Positions 24,947 to 36,864 are shown, counted from the first letter of the stretch. The stretch is 64,000 bases of DNA from Abelmoschus esculentus (GCA_035048815.1 JAUCBN010000035.1:11234501-11298500), one strand, 5' to 3'. Notes: generated by a model not told the origin, from the sequence alone. Translations and numbers: made by a program.

Positions 24947-25520
24947 CAAGTTTCTATACAATCTTATTCTTTATCTCATAATGATATTCTTACATTGAAA
25001 ATGAGGTTTCTAATCCTTGGAGACTCACAGGATTTTATGGTAAGAAGTTTTGGGGAATCTCTTGAGAACTTTGGGATCAGTTGGTAATTTTCCTTGGGTT
25101 GTTATAGGCGACTTTAATGAGACCCTTTATGCTGATAAAGAAAAAGAAAAAATTAGATCAAAAAGAAACCTTATGCTTTTCGAAAAGCTATTCATGATTT
25201 TGATCTTTCATACTTGAGATATAATGACAACTGGTATACCTAAGAGAGGGGAAATTTCTCTAGCTCTAATATTAGAGAAAGGTTGGGTAGAGCTTTGGCT
25301 ATTATTGATTGGTGTGATTTATTTTTCCATTATTCTGTGCATCATTTATCTCACATTTTCTTGGATCATTGCCCTATTCTACTTGATATTGTCAACTCTA
25401 CTCAAGTCCCCACTCTTCAACGTATTCCTAGTTTTCGTTTCAATGCAAATTGAATTTTGGACAATGATTTTAAGGAAAATGTTAAAAAATTATGGTTAAA
25501 TGATTCCAACAATATTCCTT
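24947..25520 (+). pseudogene. LINE endonuclease part 2, broken
   Basis: It reads EVSNPWRLTGFYG near 25000-25035, GNFPWVVIGDFNETLY near 25085-25130 (the conserved G-D-F-N block intact), then DFDLSY, and IDWCDLFF...HLSHIFLDHCPIL near 25305-25380, ending with RIPSFRFNAN. These are APE-endonuclease motifs of plant L1 elements, scattered over at least two frames. The segment between NEIQV and EVSNPW is shifted, so an indel accompanied or followed the LTR insertion. Confidence 0.75.
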
Positions 25521-26735
25521 TGAAACTTAAAATTTTGTAATACTTTTCTTACACGGAGTTGTAATAATCGTACACCGTTCAAGTTAATATGTTGATCTTA
25601 ATAAAAAAAATAGAAGAGTTAAGCAAAGTTGAATCAAATGATGATTTGTTTATTAGAGCTTTTTAAAGTTAAATTAGACTTGAATCTAGAAGCAGATAAA
25701 GAGGAAATGTTCTGGGAACAAAGGGCTAGAAGAAATTAGTTACAAAGTGGTGATCAAAATACGATATTTTTTTTTCATAATTGGTCGACTACAAAGAAAA
25801 AGAAAAATTGTATTAAATCTCTCACAAGTTATGATGGCAATGAAATATCGGAGGATTATAATTTGTGCAAGTTTGCTACTCATTATTTTAGTAAGATTTT
25901 TTTAATTTTCTATATTCTTGAGAAGGTAATTCCATGTATTACAACTGGTATGAATGTGGTTTTAATGGCACCCTTCACAAGATATGATTTTCATGCAATT
26001 ATACAAGAAATGATTCTTTTAAAAGCTTATGGATTAGACGACTTTCCTGATATTTTCTACCAAAAATGTTGGGATATTATTGAAGATGATATTACCGGTT
26101 TCTGTATACAACTGGTATGAATGTGGTTCTAATGGCATCCTTCACAAGATATGATTTTCATGCAATTATACAAAAAATGACTCTTTTAAAAGCTTATGGA
26201 TTAGACGACTTTCTTGATCTTTTCTACCAAAAATGTTGGGATATTATTGAAGATGATATTACCGATTTCTGTATAGTTATACTTTTCGGTAAACAAGGTC
26301 TTAATGCCATCAACTCAACAAGTATTGTTTGGTGATCTACAAAATTATTTTTAAAAGCTCTAATAAACAAGCTTCGAAAGGTCTTGGACCTATACATTGA
26401 CCAAGCTCAAAGTGCTTTTATTCCTGTAAGATTAATTTCAGACAATATTCTTATAGCTTATGAATTAATGCATGCTATGAAGATCAAGAGAGCTAGTTCT
26501 AAGGGTTCTTTTTCTCTTAAGTTGGATAGGGTTAAAGCTTATGATAGAGTTGATTGGAGTTTTTTAGAAAGTATGCTTATGAGACTGGATTTTGATATTT
26601 CTTGGATTTTCGATTATTATGAAGTGTGTACCATTAGTTTCTTACTCAGTTCATCTTAATGGTATTGATGAAGAACTCTTTAATCCTACGTGTGGTCTAA
26701 GACAAGGAAATCCTCTAAGCCCCCATATTTTTTAA
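25521..26735 (+). pseudogene. LINE reverse transcriptase N-terminal part, broken
   Basis: KVKLDLNLEADKEEMFWEQRARRN near 25670-25735, FFHNWSTTKKKK, and LKAYGLDDFPDIFYQKCW near 26022-26075 match the lead-in to plant L1 RT. It continues with QAQSAFIPVRLISDNILIAYELMHAMK, SLKLDRVKAYDRVDWSFLE (RT block with the first Asp) near 26515-26570, and LRQGNPLSPHIF near 26695-26733 (family R-Q-G-D-P-L-S-P, so Asp is read as Asn). It contains an internal 167-bp tandem duplication and is cut by gypsy-1. Confidence 0.8.
25941..26274 (+). repeat. 167-bp tandem duplication inside LINE RT
   Basis: The unit starting ACAACTGGTATGAATGTGG at 25941 is repeated in tandem from 26108. The copies differ at about seven sites by eye (roughly 96% identical), including CACCC/CATCC and ACCGG/ACCGA. 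It duplicates the K-A-Y-G-L-D-D-F segment of the RT and is absent from the normal domain. Confidence 0.85.
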
Positions 26736-26740
26736 TCTGT

Positions 26741-27007
26741 TGTAACAACTAAACCATAAAATCAGATAAAAGATTGAATAGAGAAGAAGATAGAAGAAGA
26801 TAGAATAAGATGAGAAGGGAGAAATTATGGAAGAAATTTCATATTCATTTCTTAGATAAAACGATAGAGTGTTTCCTTTCCTTTTACCCTATTCACAGCT
26901 TGCCAAAGTGGCAACGTTTCATAATTAGAAAACGACAAAATATAGTAACAATAAGAAAACATAAAATATAACCGAAATTATCAACATAAAAATGAAAGTC
27001 TCTGAAA
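26741..27007 (-). repeat. Gypsy-1 3' LTR
   Basis: It begins TGTAACAACTAAACC and matches 35374-35630 along its length with small indels (267 against 257 bp). The last bases read GTCTCTGAAA where the partner reads GTCTCTAACA. Next to it at 27008 lies ATACTCCACGG, the position of the polypurine tract on the minus strand. Confidence 0.88.
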
Positions 27008-27036
27008 ATACTCCACGGATGAAAACATCCTTGACC

Positions 27037-27231
27037 TCAAGGATTGAAGTGTGGGAAACGTTGCTGCAGGTTATAAAATACCTCATAAGTAGCATCCTCC
27101 GGGAAGGAGTTTGTCCATTCTACTAATACTTCCGTGATATACCGATTGCCTCGCTTGACCATTCTTCTATCTATTATCTTCACTGGTTCCTTTCTTATAG
27201 TTCCATCCATCCTAACCACCGGTAAATTCAT
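27037..27231 (-). pseudogene. Gypsy-1 chromodomain (C-terminus of pol)
   Basis: KEPVKIIDRRMVKRGNRYITEVLVEWTN, then EDATYEVFYNLQQRFPHFNP and a stop. This is the chromodomain fold found at the end of chromovirus integrases, which directs insertion through chromatin binding. The family W-E after A-T is read Y-E, so one aromatic position is Tyr. It is separated from integrase (27545 and up) by two TGA codons and a frame change. Confidence 0.85.
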
Positions 27232-27545
27232 CTAACTAGGTGATGCTCCAATATGTTTCTTCAATTGGGAGATATGAAACACTGGGTGCACTCTCGAACC
27301 TTCTGACAATTCCAACTTGTAAGCTACCCTCCCAATTCTGTCTAGAATTTTATATGGTCGAACCACTTTGGAGCCAACTTTTGACATCCCCTCGTTTGTA
27401 TGGATTGTTGCCGATATGGTTGAAGCTTTAAATAAACTAAATTCCCCAATTGAAATTCGTAATCTGTCCTACCAACATCAGCTTGTTGCTTCATCCTAAC
27501 TTGAGCTCATTGCAAATAATACTTAAGCATTCGAATGGCTGCCTC

Positions 27546-29837
27546 TCATTGTTGTAAACTTCGATCAACTGCAGCCACCAATGATTCCCCTGCCATATAC
27601 GGAATGTGCACCGGAGGATCCTGACCGTATAATGCACGATGAAGAGTAGTGTTAATGGAAGTATGGTGCGATGAATTATACCAATATATGGCTAAATGTA
27701 ACCAATTGCTCCACTCTTTCGGTTTTTCCCCTATCATACATCTCAAATAAGTCTCCACACACTGATTTACTCTCTCGGTTTGACCATCCGTTTGAGGATA
27801 ATAAGCTGTGGATGATGTAATGCTAACTCCGTGTTGTTTGAATAATTCTTTCCAAAACCTGCTCATGAAAACCTTGTCGTGGTCACAAATAATAGTTTCT
27901 GGCATCCCATGTAACTTAAAAATGTTTTCCATGAACAATTGTGCAACACCAACCACTGAAAAAGGATGTGAGAGCGCCACAAAGTGTGCATACTTAGTGA
28001 GTCTATCCACAATTACCATAATGGTATCCTTACCCCTCGAGTTTGGTAAGCCCTCGATGAAATTCATGCTTATCGAAGACCACGAGGCCTCGGGTATAGG
28101 CAAGGGTTGCAATAGCCCTCTCGGATGTTGGAGGTCTTCCTTATTTTTTTGACTCACCGAGCACTCTCTAATCCAATTCTTGAATTGTTTCCGAAGCCCC
28201 TTCCAATATAGAGTACTAGTAGCTATCTTTACAGTAGCATGAACACCGGAATGGCCTACTACTGGACTGCCATGAAAATAATCGAACAAATCTCTTTTCA
28301 AATCAGGGTCATCTCCAAGAACTAACTTGCCTTTCCTCTTTAATAATTTTCCATTCCAATCATACTTAGAATGTGAACAATTATTTCCTTGAATGTTAGC
28401 AAGGATCTTTTGGATTTTTGAGTCATTCTTCCACGAGTCCACCACTCTAGTTAAGACAAAAGTGTCAAAACTACTAATAGCCATCAACCGACCAACCTGT
28501 AAAGAGGTATTTCGAGACAAAACATCGGCAACCACATTATGTATTCCCTTCCTATAGCATACCTCATAATCATAACCCATCATCTTTATAACCCATTTTT
28601 GTTGGGATGGGGTGATTGCTTGTTGGTTTGTAAGAAATCGCAAACTTTGATGATCAGTCCGAATCTTAAAATGTTGACCAAACAAATATGGAGACCATTT
28701 TTTTACAGCCATGAGAACGACCAACATTTCCTTGTCATATATAGAAAGAGCTTGGTGTCTGACCCCTAAAGCCTTGCTGAAATAAGCTAAAGGCTTCCCA
28801 TGTTGCACCAGGACAGCTCCCACTCCTAAGTCGAAGGTATCGGTTTCTACCACGAACTGCTCATGAAAATTTGGCAGTGCTAAAACTGGTGTTGTTTTCA
28901 CTACTTGTTTAAGCTGTTCGAAAGCTTCTTGTTCTTTAACAGCCCAATTCCAATTCCCTTTCTTCAATTTATCGGCTAAAGGTCGAGAAATCACCCCATA
29001 ATCTTTAATAAATCGCCTATAATAACCCGAGAGACCAAAGAACCCTCTTAATTCTCTTATGGATTTTAGAATAGGCCATTCATCAATGCACTGCACCTTA
29101 GAACTTTCTATTGCTATTGACCCTCCCGATATCACATAACCCAAGTAATCCACTTGGTTTGCTCGAAAGTTACATTTACTCATTTTTGCAAAGAGCTTAT
29201 GTAACTTAAGTAAATTCAAGACCTCTTTCACATGTTGTAGATGAGCATCCCAATTATCAGAATAAACTAAGATGTTATCCAAAGAAACTGAAACTGATTT
29301 CTGCAACAACGGATTAAATACTTGGTTCATAAGGCCTTGGAACGATGCTGGGGCATTGGTGAGGCTGAAAGGCATCACCAAGAATTCATAATGCCCTTCA
29401 TGTGTCCGAAATGCAGTTTTCGAAATGTCAGCTTCCCACATTCAGATTTGGTGGTATCTTGAGTGTATGTCCAACTTAGAAAACACAGTAGCCTTGCCGA
29501 GTTCATCCAACAATTCTTTAATAATCGGCATCGAAAATTTATCTCTCACCGTGAGCTGATTCAATCGCTTATAATCGATACACATATGCCAAGACCCATC
29601 TTTTTTCCGAACCATGACAATCGGGGATGCGAAAGCAGTATTACTATTTCGGATGATTCCCGACTGTAACATCTCCTTGGTTAACTTCTCTATTTCATCT
29701 TTTTGGTATGTGGGATACCGATACGGTTTCATCTTAACCATTGCCCCTTTATCCCTAAGAGGAATTCTATGATCATGGCCTCGTTCTGGAGGCAACCCTC
29801 TCGGTTCATCAAAAACCGCAACATACTCCTTCAACAA
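27546..29837 (-). pseudogene. Gypsy-1 pol (RT, RNase H, integrase), nearly open
   Basis: Two abutting open segments (29837-29442 and 29441-27546) are separated by one TGA, in RYHQI-stop-MWEADI, where Arg is expected (CGA to TGA). RT is at about 29640-29200: the Y-x-D-D box reads SLDNILVYS, second Asp changed to Asn. RNase H begins VVETDTFDLGVGAVL. The integrase zinc module has H-S-G-V-H and then C-S-V-S, so one Cys is lost. The first catalytic block reads ISMNFIEGLP (Asp to Asn). The second is CDHDKVF and the third is PQTDGQTERVN with its Glu. It is about 760 codons with a single internal stop, the best preserved coding region in the window, yet inactive at several catalytic residues. Confidence 0.9.
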
Positions 29838-29892
29838 TTATAACATTCCCGTATGCATGCTGCCCCCACATCCTTCACTTGCAATTGTGCAT

Positions 29893-31666
29893 TCAATAAA
29901 AGTAACCAAGCAGAAAAAGAACCAGCTTGCTCTTGTAAAGCTTTAGAGCATTGCTTGGACTCCATCCAAGAATCGGATTTGGGTGAATTCCTTCTAAATT
30001 GACTTCCTTTCCAGCATATAAAAACCTCATGGTTAGCTTAGAGAAATTCCATTGAATTGATCCCAAAATGGACAACCATTGTACCCCCAACACAATATCA
30101 CTACCCTTCAATGGTAAAATCATGAAATCAGAATTGAATTGATACCCATGACCCTTCCAAGGAACAAATTTACATAATCCCAATGTTTCCAAGAGACCAC
30201 CATTTGCCATTGTCACTTTAAAATTATGCTTTCTTTCCATTCTTAACTCCAACCTTTTTGCTGCGATAAACTTATAAAATTGTGGGCGCTGCTAGAATCC
30301 AGCAGAGCCACCGAACACACATCTCCAACCATAATCTTCAATCTCATCATTTCCCAAGCCAACCCTTCCCACATGGCTTGAAGAGATAAAATAGAGGGTT
30401 CTGTTTTTTGTCCATTTGGTGCTTCGGTGGTATCCTCATAGTCCAAAATTCTTCAAGATCCCCATCTTCATCGGTGTCTTCGACTGAAATTTGAAACACC
30501 TAGGATTTTACACACTTATGCCCTGGTGTGTATTTCGATGCACACCAAAAGTAAAGTCCCTTGCGCTGTCTTCATCAATTTCTGCTGAAGAAAGATCCTT
30601 CGGGTTTCCTTTAGAAGAACCTTGTCCTGGAGGTAGAGATGAATTTGAATTGAGCATAGGTGATTGATCCACTGTGAGAAATGTACAAACTTGTTGGATT
30701 ATGAGACACAGAATCACTTAGAGGAAGATTATATGAACTCCTAGAAGGTATGGAAAAAGCAGAAGGAACAGAAAATCGAGTAGACAAATTACATCTTTTC
30801 CTTGAAGCCAAGAAGAAAATATTCTCCAAGCGTTTAGCCATGTGAAACGCATGAGTAAGAGTAGTCGGTTGTAACAACTTGAGGAACTAACTAATCTTGT
30901 GACGTAGTTGATTCTTAAACATGCTTAGTACATACTCATCCGGTAATTGAACCTGATTTAGAAGTTGCAGAAAATCCTCGTAAAACTTATCCACCGATTC
31001 TGTCTAACAAAGAGCCACCAGTTCAACAAAGAGGTCTTCGAATCCACCAGGGGCGAAACGATGATGTAGCATTACGAGAAATTGTTTCCATGATAACTTA
31101 CTCAAATCACCATAGCTGTGGGTGACGTATTGATGCCAGTGAAGGGATTTACCCTCCAAATGAAGCATAACCAGCTGAATGCAAGACTCTTTAGGAACAT
31201 CCTCTGCCAAAAAGAATTACTCTAATTTTGATACCCAACCTTTGAATTCATCACCATTGAACTTCGGACACATAAGTTTATATGCCAGATTATCCATTTG
31301 AGATGGAATAAGGGGCAAGTGTTGAGTCATGGGTTGAGGAGGCAGTACATTACTATCCATTGGTTGTGAACTAGAAGAAGGCTGAATTGGAGGACCTGGA
31401 GGTGAAGCCAAAACACTTGGACCAAGCGGGGTAATAATAATCGGAGGAGGAGGCGGTGGAATAATAGTCACTGATGGAAGTGATACGGTGGAACTCCTGA
31501 TTGTTGTTTTAACCAAAGCAATGGATATGAACTTCTGCATTTCAGTGAGAATAAGGGCATGCATCTCATCAAATTTATCATCAATCTTGTTATCGAGTCG
31601 AGCAATATCTAGGCGAACTGAGGAGAGATCAGTTTGCAATCGCGAAGCTTTAGTCTTCCATGACAC
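29893..31666 (-). pseudogene. Gypsy-1 gag and protease, broken
   Basis: From 31666 down: MSWKTKASRLQTDLSS, a short coiled-coil-like stretch (LDIARLDNKIDDKFDEMHAL), a Pro-rich linker near 31480-31300, then MDNLAYKLMCPKFNG and LHLEGKSLHWHQYV, the gag core. A CCHC-like knuckle (WCASKYTPGHKC) is readable near 30560-30520, but its first Cys is read Tyr. The protease (30446-29893) has VALLDSSSAHNFIS, where the family is D-S-G, and later SDIVLGVQWL. There are frame changes at each junction. The N-terminus of gag lies beyond the nested solo LTR at 35255-35340. Confidence 0.8.
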
Positions 31667-32261
31667 GGGTTGGGTAGGTTTAGGTGTAACCCCTCTTAGC
31701 CCGGCCTGGACGAAACCGACACTAAACGAGTCACACGGGGAATATCAAACCAAACCCGCGAAGGTTCGATTCGATAAACAACCCTAAAACCGTTACTTTT
31801 TTTTATTTTATCTTACTAGATGCACAATCTTATTCCTATGTGACAAGGTTTCATACATAGCATTGTCGGTAACACATTAATCATAAACAACCATCCGATT
31901 AAACACCAACATGGATTAAGGACTAAAACGTAAAACTTTTAAATACGATTAGCAAAGTAGAAATTATTTCCATCAGAGTTCAATTAAACGTCCAAGTATT
32001 CATCTCAGCAAATTTCAACCTAAACGGATCATTCTAACCTCATCAATTGCATGCTTCTCTATATCAGGGACCAAAAATTTAAATATTCCAAAATACAAGG
32101 ACTTTACCCAAATTAAATTAACCTACTTGAAATTAAATCAACTTTATGCATGCATACAAAATTTCAGTTCAAAATAACATCGGTAAGTACCTTAATAGAA
32201 CAAAGGAAGATATCCGGGACTAAAATAAAATTTCAACAATTAACAAATCCTGGTGGTCAAA

Positions 32262-32455
32262 GGTTTGGAAACCTTCCTGAAGGTTTCCAAACTTTTTGTA
32301 AAAGATTTCGAAACTTTCCTGAAAGTTTCCATACCTTTCGCGTCCAGTAGCGTTTCAACTTGAAACTGCCCGCAAGGTTTGGAAACCTTCGTGAAGGTTT
32401 CCAAACTATTTGTCAAAGGTTTCGGAACCTTCACTAAGGTTTCGAAACTTTGGGT
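32262..32455. repeat. GGTTTCGAAACC-type palindrome cluster
   Basis: Eight sites of the form GGTTT(C/G)(G/C)AAACC or one-step variants occur in about 190 bp, for example GGTTTGGAAACC twice, GGTTTCCAAACT twice, GATTTCGAAACT, GGTTTCGGAACC and GGTTTCGAAACT. Between them lies a conserved core CGCGTCCAGTAGC and GAAACTGCCCGCAAG, also present at 60310-60370 and 63715-63742. Confidence 0.85.
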
Positions 32456-33200
32456 CTGGAACCAAAAGTTTCGTTACACAAAGTACACAACATTTACTCA
32501 ATACTCAACCATTAATTAGAACAACTAAATGCATCAATCCTAAACATGATTAACAACTTATGGTACATAATTAACTACGTCATGGACATCATACAAGCTA
32601 TAGGCATGCCACCTAAGAAGAGATTAACAATATAACAATCATGCTAGTACATGCTTCAACAATTCAAACAAACCCAAAGTTCAACAATTAACAATCAAAC
32701 AATAATGGTCTTATTACAACATAATCCAAAGCCTAATAGCTCACTCCTCTCTTAGATTGTGTTACACATTGCCTTGCCCAATTTATTTGCCAAAAACATA
32801 CCCAATTCAAGTGATCTTCCCCTTGGTTTCTTTGCCCCGAACGAAGCTCCAAGTGCCTTTATTTTTCTGCAAAGATGAAAAGAGAGCTTAAGCAAACTTG
32901 CTTAGTGAGGTAGCTCCACAAATAATCATCAATGCATCAATTTAAAACGATAAAGAAAACATAATTTTTCATTTCACAATTAAATCATGCATGCTAAAAT
33001 TCCATGTCCAAGTTCATTAAATCATATGCATCCTTGAGTTCACATAATCTCATCAAAACAAATTACAAATGATGCTCAAACCTTTTCTCAACTTCATGTA
33101 TGTATATTGGCTTTCTAGTGAACACTTAGTGTGAACCTTGAGCTCACCGAATACACGGATCTTTGAGACATTCGTCCCGTCAGGACACAAAGTCCCCATT

Positions 33201-33366
33201 AACATGACACTAAGTCAACTTGACATGACACTAAGTCAACTTTAACATGACACTAAGTCAACTTTAGCACTACCACACACGATCGGACACATAGTCACCC
33301 TTGTTACGTGTAGGCGGCTCTACCACGCACGGTTGGACACAAAGTCTCCCTTGTTACGTGTAGGCA
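33201..33366. repeat. Two short tandem arrays in the solo LTR
   Basis: Three units of AACATGACACTAAGTCAACT at a period of 21-23 bp (33201-33266) are followed by two 50-bp units starting TACCAC(A/G)CACG (33271 and 33321), each ending in CTTGTTACGTGTAGGC. The same two arrays are present in inverse orientation at 59395-59570 in the sister LTR, with a different number of the short units. Confidence 0.8.
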
Positions 33367-33480
33367 ATATTCTGTATTCTCTGTTTTGATTATAGTGCAC
33401 TTAAAACAATCCTAATGACGTCATTCGTATTCGAATCAAAGTAGTGTCACTAAGCCAATATCATAATCAAATGTGCATGA

Positions 33481-33702
33481 TAACTTGCTGCTCATAATGC
33501 ATGCATAATATGTTCAACAAATGAACCAAAAGCCATGCCCAAAGGCACCATCATGTATAAGGCAAATAACCAAATTGTATTCCAAATCAAATAACTTGCT
33601 GCTCATAATGCATGCATAAATTGTTCAACAAATGAACCAAAAGCCATGCCCAAAGGCACCATTAAATATAAGGCAAATAACCATGTGGTTCTCCAAATCA
33701 TT
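33481..33702. repeat. 111-bp tandem duplication, specific to this LTR copy
   Basis: The unit starting TAACTTGCTGCTCATAATGC at 33481 repeats from 33592 with few differences. The corresponding place in the 57603-61029 copy (about 59165-59275) holds one unit only, so the duplication arose in this copy or its close lineage. Confidence 0.8.
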
Positions 33703-35254
33703 TCTCATAATTTTTCATAATCATGAATGCTAAATAAATCATGCATTTTCAGCAAGTATCTCATGTATGCATCAATTCAAAACATGCTCATGCACTTCCA
33801 TAAATCCCGTTGCATTACCAATAAAATACCTTTGTCAAAATTGCCGAAACTCATATCGGTTCATCTAAAACAAATACTTTACTTACTCTTGAACTATGGA
33901 AGGTTTTCACACTCTTCCATAGCCCCCCAAAACAGAACGTACCAAAACGCGTTTCGCTTTAAATCCAAAAACCACTCACCAACAAGCGAAACGAGCTTTC
34001 GCCGCTCTCCGATGATCGCACCAACGCACCAGCACTCAAGATTCTTCTTGTACCTCTTCTACAACATTAAAAACAGAGCATTCTCACATCATAACATGCT
34101 CAAACCAACAGCCATATCCGATCACCATTAAACTACCAAAAACTTAGCCGAAAAGACCGAAAACTAATTTGAAACGCATCCGAACAGCATCAGCCCAAAA
34201 TCTAATGAATCTAACATCTAATCCACCTCAATTATGATCCAAAAACACATCAAAACCATCCTTATACCTCCAGCAACATCTAAGCATCTAAAACAGCCCA
34301 TAAAACAACCGAAAAGCACCTTAAAACTACACCGATTGCATTATTCCGAGATTAAATTAGTATGAAGCTAAATCAAGACTCAATCAATCATTAAATCACC
34401 ATAAAAACATGATTGAAATCATATAATCTCCAGTATTAAACAAGATCCAAAAAGATCTCACAAAAACATCATAAAAACATTAGATCTAACATCAAAAACA
34501 TAGAATCAAGTTTTTATTCAAAGATGAGCAAGCTAATACTTGGGAATTTCAATAAAGAACCTTAGAAAATAATAAAAATCCAGAAAATTACCTTCAAGAT
34601 CTATTCACCAAAATTATGAGATTTTTCCCCTTCTTGATTCCTTGCAATTTGATGTAGATTTGATGAAATCAATGCATAGGTTTTGTAAAGGATGGAAAGA
34701 TGATGCAAGTGATGTAAATCTTGTGGAAAAAGATGCAAAAATCAGCAAGGAATTGAAGAGAAAAGATGAAGAGAAAGTGGAGAGAAAATGAGAGAAAAAG
34801 GGTCAAAAAATAGTTTTAAGAGAAAATGATTAAGAAACCAAATTAAAGTAATTAAAATATATTTTGGTGAATAAATCATCATCAAAAATTAAAAATAGGT
34901 TTATGGCCCTCTAAGGATTCTAAGTTTAGCTTGCTTTTAATTTAGTCACTAAAAGACATTAATGACCGAAAATTCCAATTTAAGTCCCTCAATTTTCCAA
35001 AAATTACAAATTGATCATTTATGCATAATTAAGCATAATTAAAAATCATTATAAAGTCCAAATTATTTTCTTTTGATCTTGAAACATATTTTCAATATTT
35101 TAAACCATATTCCAAAGTTATTATTTTTCTTAATTAAAAATATCCTTATTTTATTTTTCTCGGAATTAATGAACTGGAGAACCCGATTCGACCCGAATCG
35201 AATTCCCCTAACTAAGCCCAACTAATAACCCCAAAAACGGGATGTTACATTAGG

Positions 35255-35340
35255 GGCAGTGGCAGAGGTTCAAATTGAGTCGACTGAGCAGTCAACGCCA
35301 GTTGGGCCGATTGACTACGAGTAAGAACACGATTAACCAT
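35255..35340 (-). pseudogene. Gypsy-1 gag N-terminus, cut off by solo LTR
   Basis: ATG at about 35340 opens MVNRVLTRSQSAQLALTAQS, ending PLPLPLM at the TSD of the solo LTR. It continues at 31679 (PKPTQPVSW). Confidence 0.8.
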
Positions 35341-35359
35341 AAAAATGGAGCGAAAGAGA

Positions 35360-35373
35360 GGCTCTGATGCCTT
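35360..35373 (-). other. Gypsy-1 primer binding site (initiator tRNA-Met type)
   Basis: Directly inside the 5' LTR the minus strand reads AGGCATCAGAGCCTC, close to TGGTATCAGAGC, the common plant primer site complementary to initiator tRNA-Met. Confidence 0.7.
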
Positions 35374-35630
35374 TGTAACAACTAAACCAGAAAACCAAAG
35401 AAAAGATTGAATAGAGAAGAAGATAAAATAAGAAGAGAAGGGAGAAGTTAGAGAAGAAATTTCATATTCATTTCTCAGATAAAACAATAGAGTGTTTCCT
35501 TTCCTTTTACCCTATTCAACGCTTGCCAAATTGGTAGCGTTTCATAACCAGAAAATGACAAAACATAGTAACAATAAGAAAACATAAAATATAACCGAAA
35601 TTATCAGCATAAAATAAAAAGTCTCTAACA
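35374..35630 (-). repeat. Gypsy-1 5' LTR
   Basis: It begins TGTAACAACTAAACC and ends GTCTCTAACA, followed by the TSD TCTGT. It pairs with 26741-27007. Confidence 0.9.
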
Positions 35631-35635
35631 TCTGT

Positions 35636-36864
35636 GCGAAAGGATTTTTGACACTCCTTAATTACGCCAAAAGTTTAAACTTTATATAAGGTGCGAAAGC
35701 AAGATGATATGGTTTACCATTGACACATCTTTTGTTTGCGGATGACAACATTTATTCGCTTCTGCATCTCTGGAGGAGGCTAATCTGCTTCATAATATTA
35801 TTACCGCCTATGAAAAGGACTCGGGGCAATTAGTTAATTATTCTAAGTCCTCAATTTTCTTTAGTTCTAATGTTCCCCAACAAACTCGATCTCTTATCTC
35901 TAATATATTTTCTGTTAGGATGATTGAAAATATGGAGAAATACCTTGGATTACCATCTATGGTGGGAAAGAACAAAAAAAGTTGCATTTGCTAGCCTATG
36001 CAACAAAATTAAAAGATGAGCAAATATGTAGAACAATCGATTCTTATCTATCAATGCAAAGGAAATATTCATCAAATCGATTTTTGCAGTCTATTCCTAT
36101 TTACACAGTCCAATGCTTCTTACTTCCAAAAGCTTTATGCAATTCCATGGAAGCCATTATATTTAAATTCTGGTGGCGTAATAGTGGAACTCATAAAGGG
36201 ATCCATTGGGAAATTGAAAGAAACATTGTTTTCCAAAAAATGTGAATGGTATGGGTTTTTGTGATCTAGCTAAATTCAATAGCTCTCTTAGCTAAACATG
36301 GATGGCATATTTTAAATAATCATGATTGTATATCAGTTAGAATTCTTAAAGCTAAATACTATCCAAATAGAAATTTCATGACTATTAAGGTAGGTGCTTA
36401 TCCTTCCTACACCTGGAAAAATATTTTCCGTACCCGGGGACTCCTTGAGGATGGTTTGGGGTGGAAAATTGGTAACGGTCAATCTATCAATTTATGGCCT
36501 GACTTATTGATCCCAGAATGTGACTCTAGTGAAATGGATGCATCTTTCATTTCTACTTAGGTTACTTTTGTTGCTCATCTTATTGATCCACAGTCCAACA
36601 CATGGAATGAAAATCTAATTCTGTTAGTTATTCCATCATCCATTGCAAGTAAGATTTTGAGTATACCTTTGCCTTTTGTTCTAATTCATGATAAAATTTG
36701 GAAAAGTGATAATTCAGGCCTATACTCAGTTTGTAGTGGTTACAAATTGTTTAATAGCTCTGTCAATGAACGTAACAGAATTTACATCCCATCTTCTAAT
36801 AATTGGTTGATTTCTTTATTTTAATTCTATTTGGACCTTGAACTTACCTTCTAAGGTATGTATT
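35636..36864 (+). pseudogene. LINE RT C-terminal part and zinc region start, broken
   Basis: LINE-1 resumes after gypsy-1: LLFADDN near 35732-35755 keeps the F-A-D-D catalytic pair. It is followed by AYEKDSGQLVNYSKSSIFFSS, KYLGLPSMVGKNKK, then RFLQSIPIYTVQCFLLPKALC, FKFWWRNSGTHKGIHW (36155-36200) and AKYYPNRNFMT...YPSYTWKNI, GLGWKIGNGQSINLW (36440-36500). It ends near 36862 in LNLPSKVCI where gypsy-2 begins. Reading jumps between frames, with stops. Confidence 0.85.

Larger units (their letters stand above)
31685..35249 (-). mobile_element. Solo LTR (3.57 kb), GGTTTCGAAACC-type, perfect TSD
   Basis: It starts TGTAACCCCTCTTAGCC and ends AACGGGATGTTACA. The TSD TTAGG is perfect (31680-31684 and 35250-35254) and interrupts gypsy-1 gag between ...PLPLM and PKPTQPVSW. 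There is no internal LTR copy and no domain. Within it, in order, are a palindrome cluster (32262-32455), a tandem array (33201-33266), a 50-bp duplication (33271-33366) and a 111-bp duplication (33481-33702). It is homologous, end to end and inverted, to 57603-61029, and to 63053-64000. Length and end style suggest a long-LTR chromovirus such as Tekay, but no internal region is present to confirm that. Confidence 0.9.
26741..35630 (-). mobile_element. Gypsy-1, full-length chromodomain (Reina-like) element
   Basis: A perfect TSD TCTGT (26736-26740 and 35631-35635) encloses paired LTRs (26741-27007 and 35374-35630), which are about 92% identical by eye. The minus-strand order is LTR, tRNA-Met-like primer site, gag, protease, RT, RNase H, integrase, chromodomain, LTR. 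A 3.57-kb solo LTR sits in gag, so the element itself is about 5.3 kb. Short LTRs and a C-terminal chromodomain suggest the Reina clade of chromoviruses. It inserted into the LINE RT between ...SPHIF and the downstream region. Confidence 0.92.

Noticed and set aside
32262..32455. Possible CRISPR-like repeat array
   Set aside because: Repeats are 12 bp, variable and irregularly spaced, inside an LTR flanked by a TSD in a plant genome. No cas genes.
33727..34131. 134-codon open frame in the solo LTR
   Set aside because: The homologous stretch in the 57603 LTR (minus strand, 58653-59229) is broken into several frames. No domain, no sign of selection for coding.
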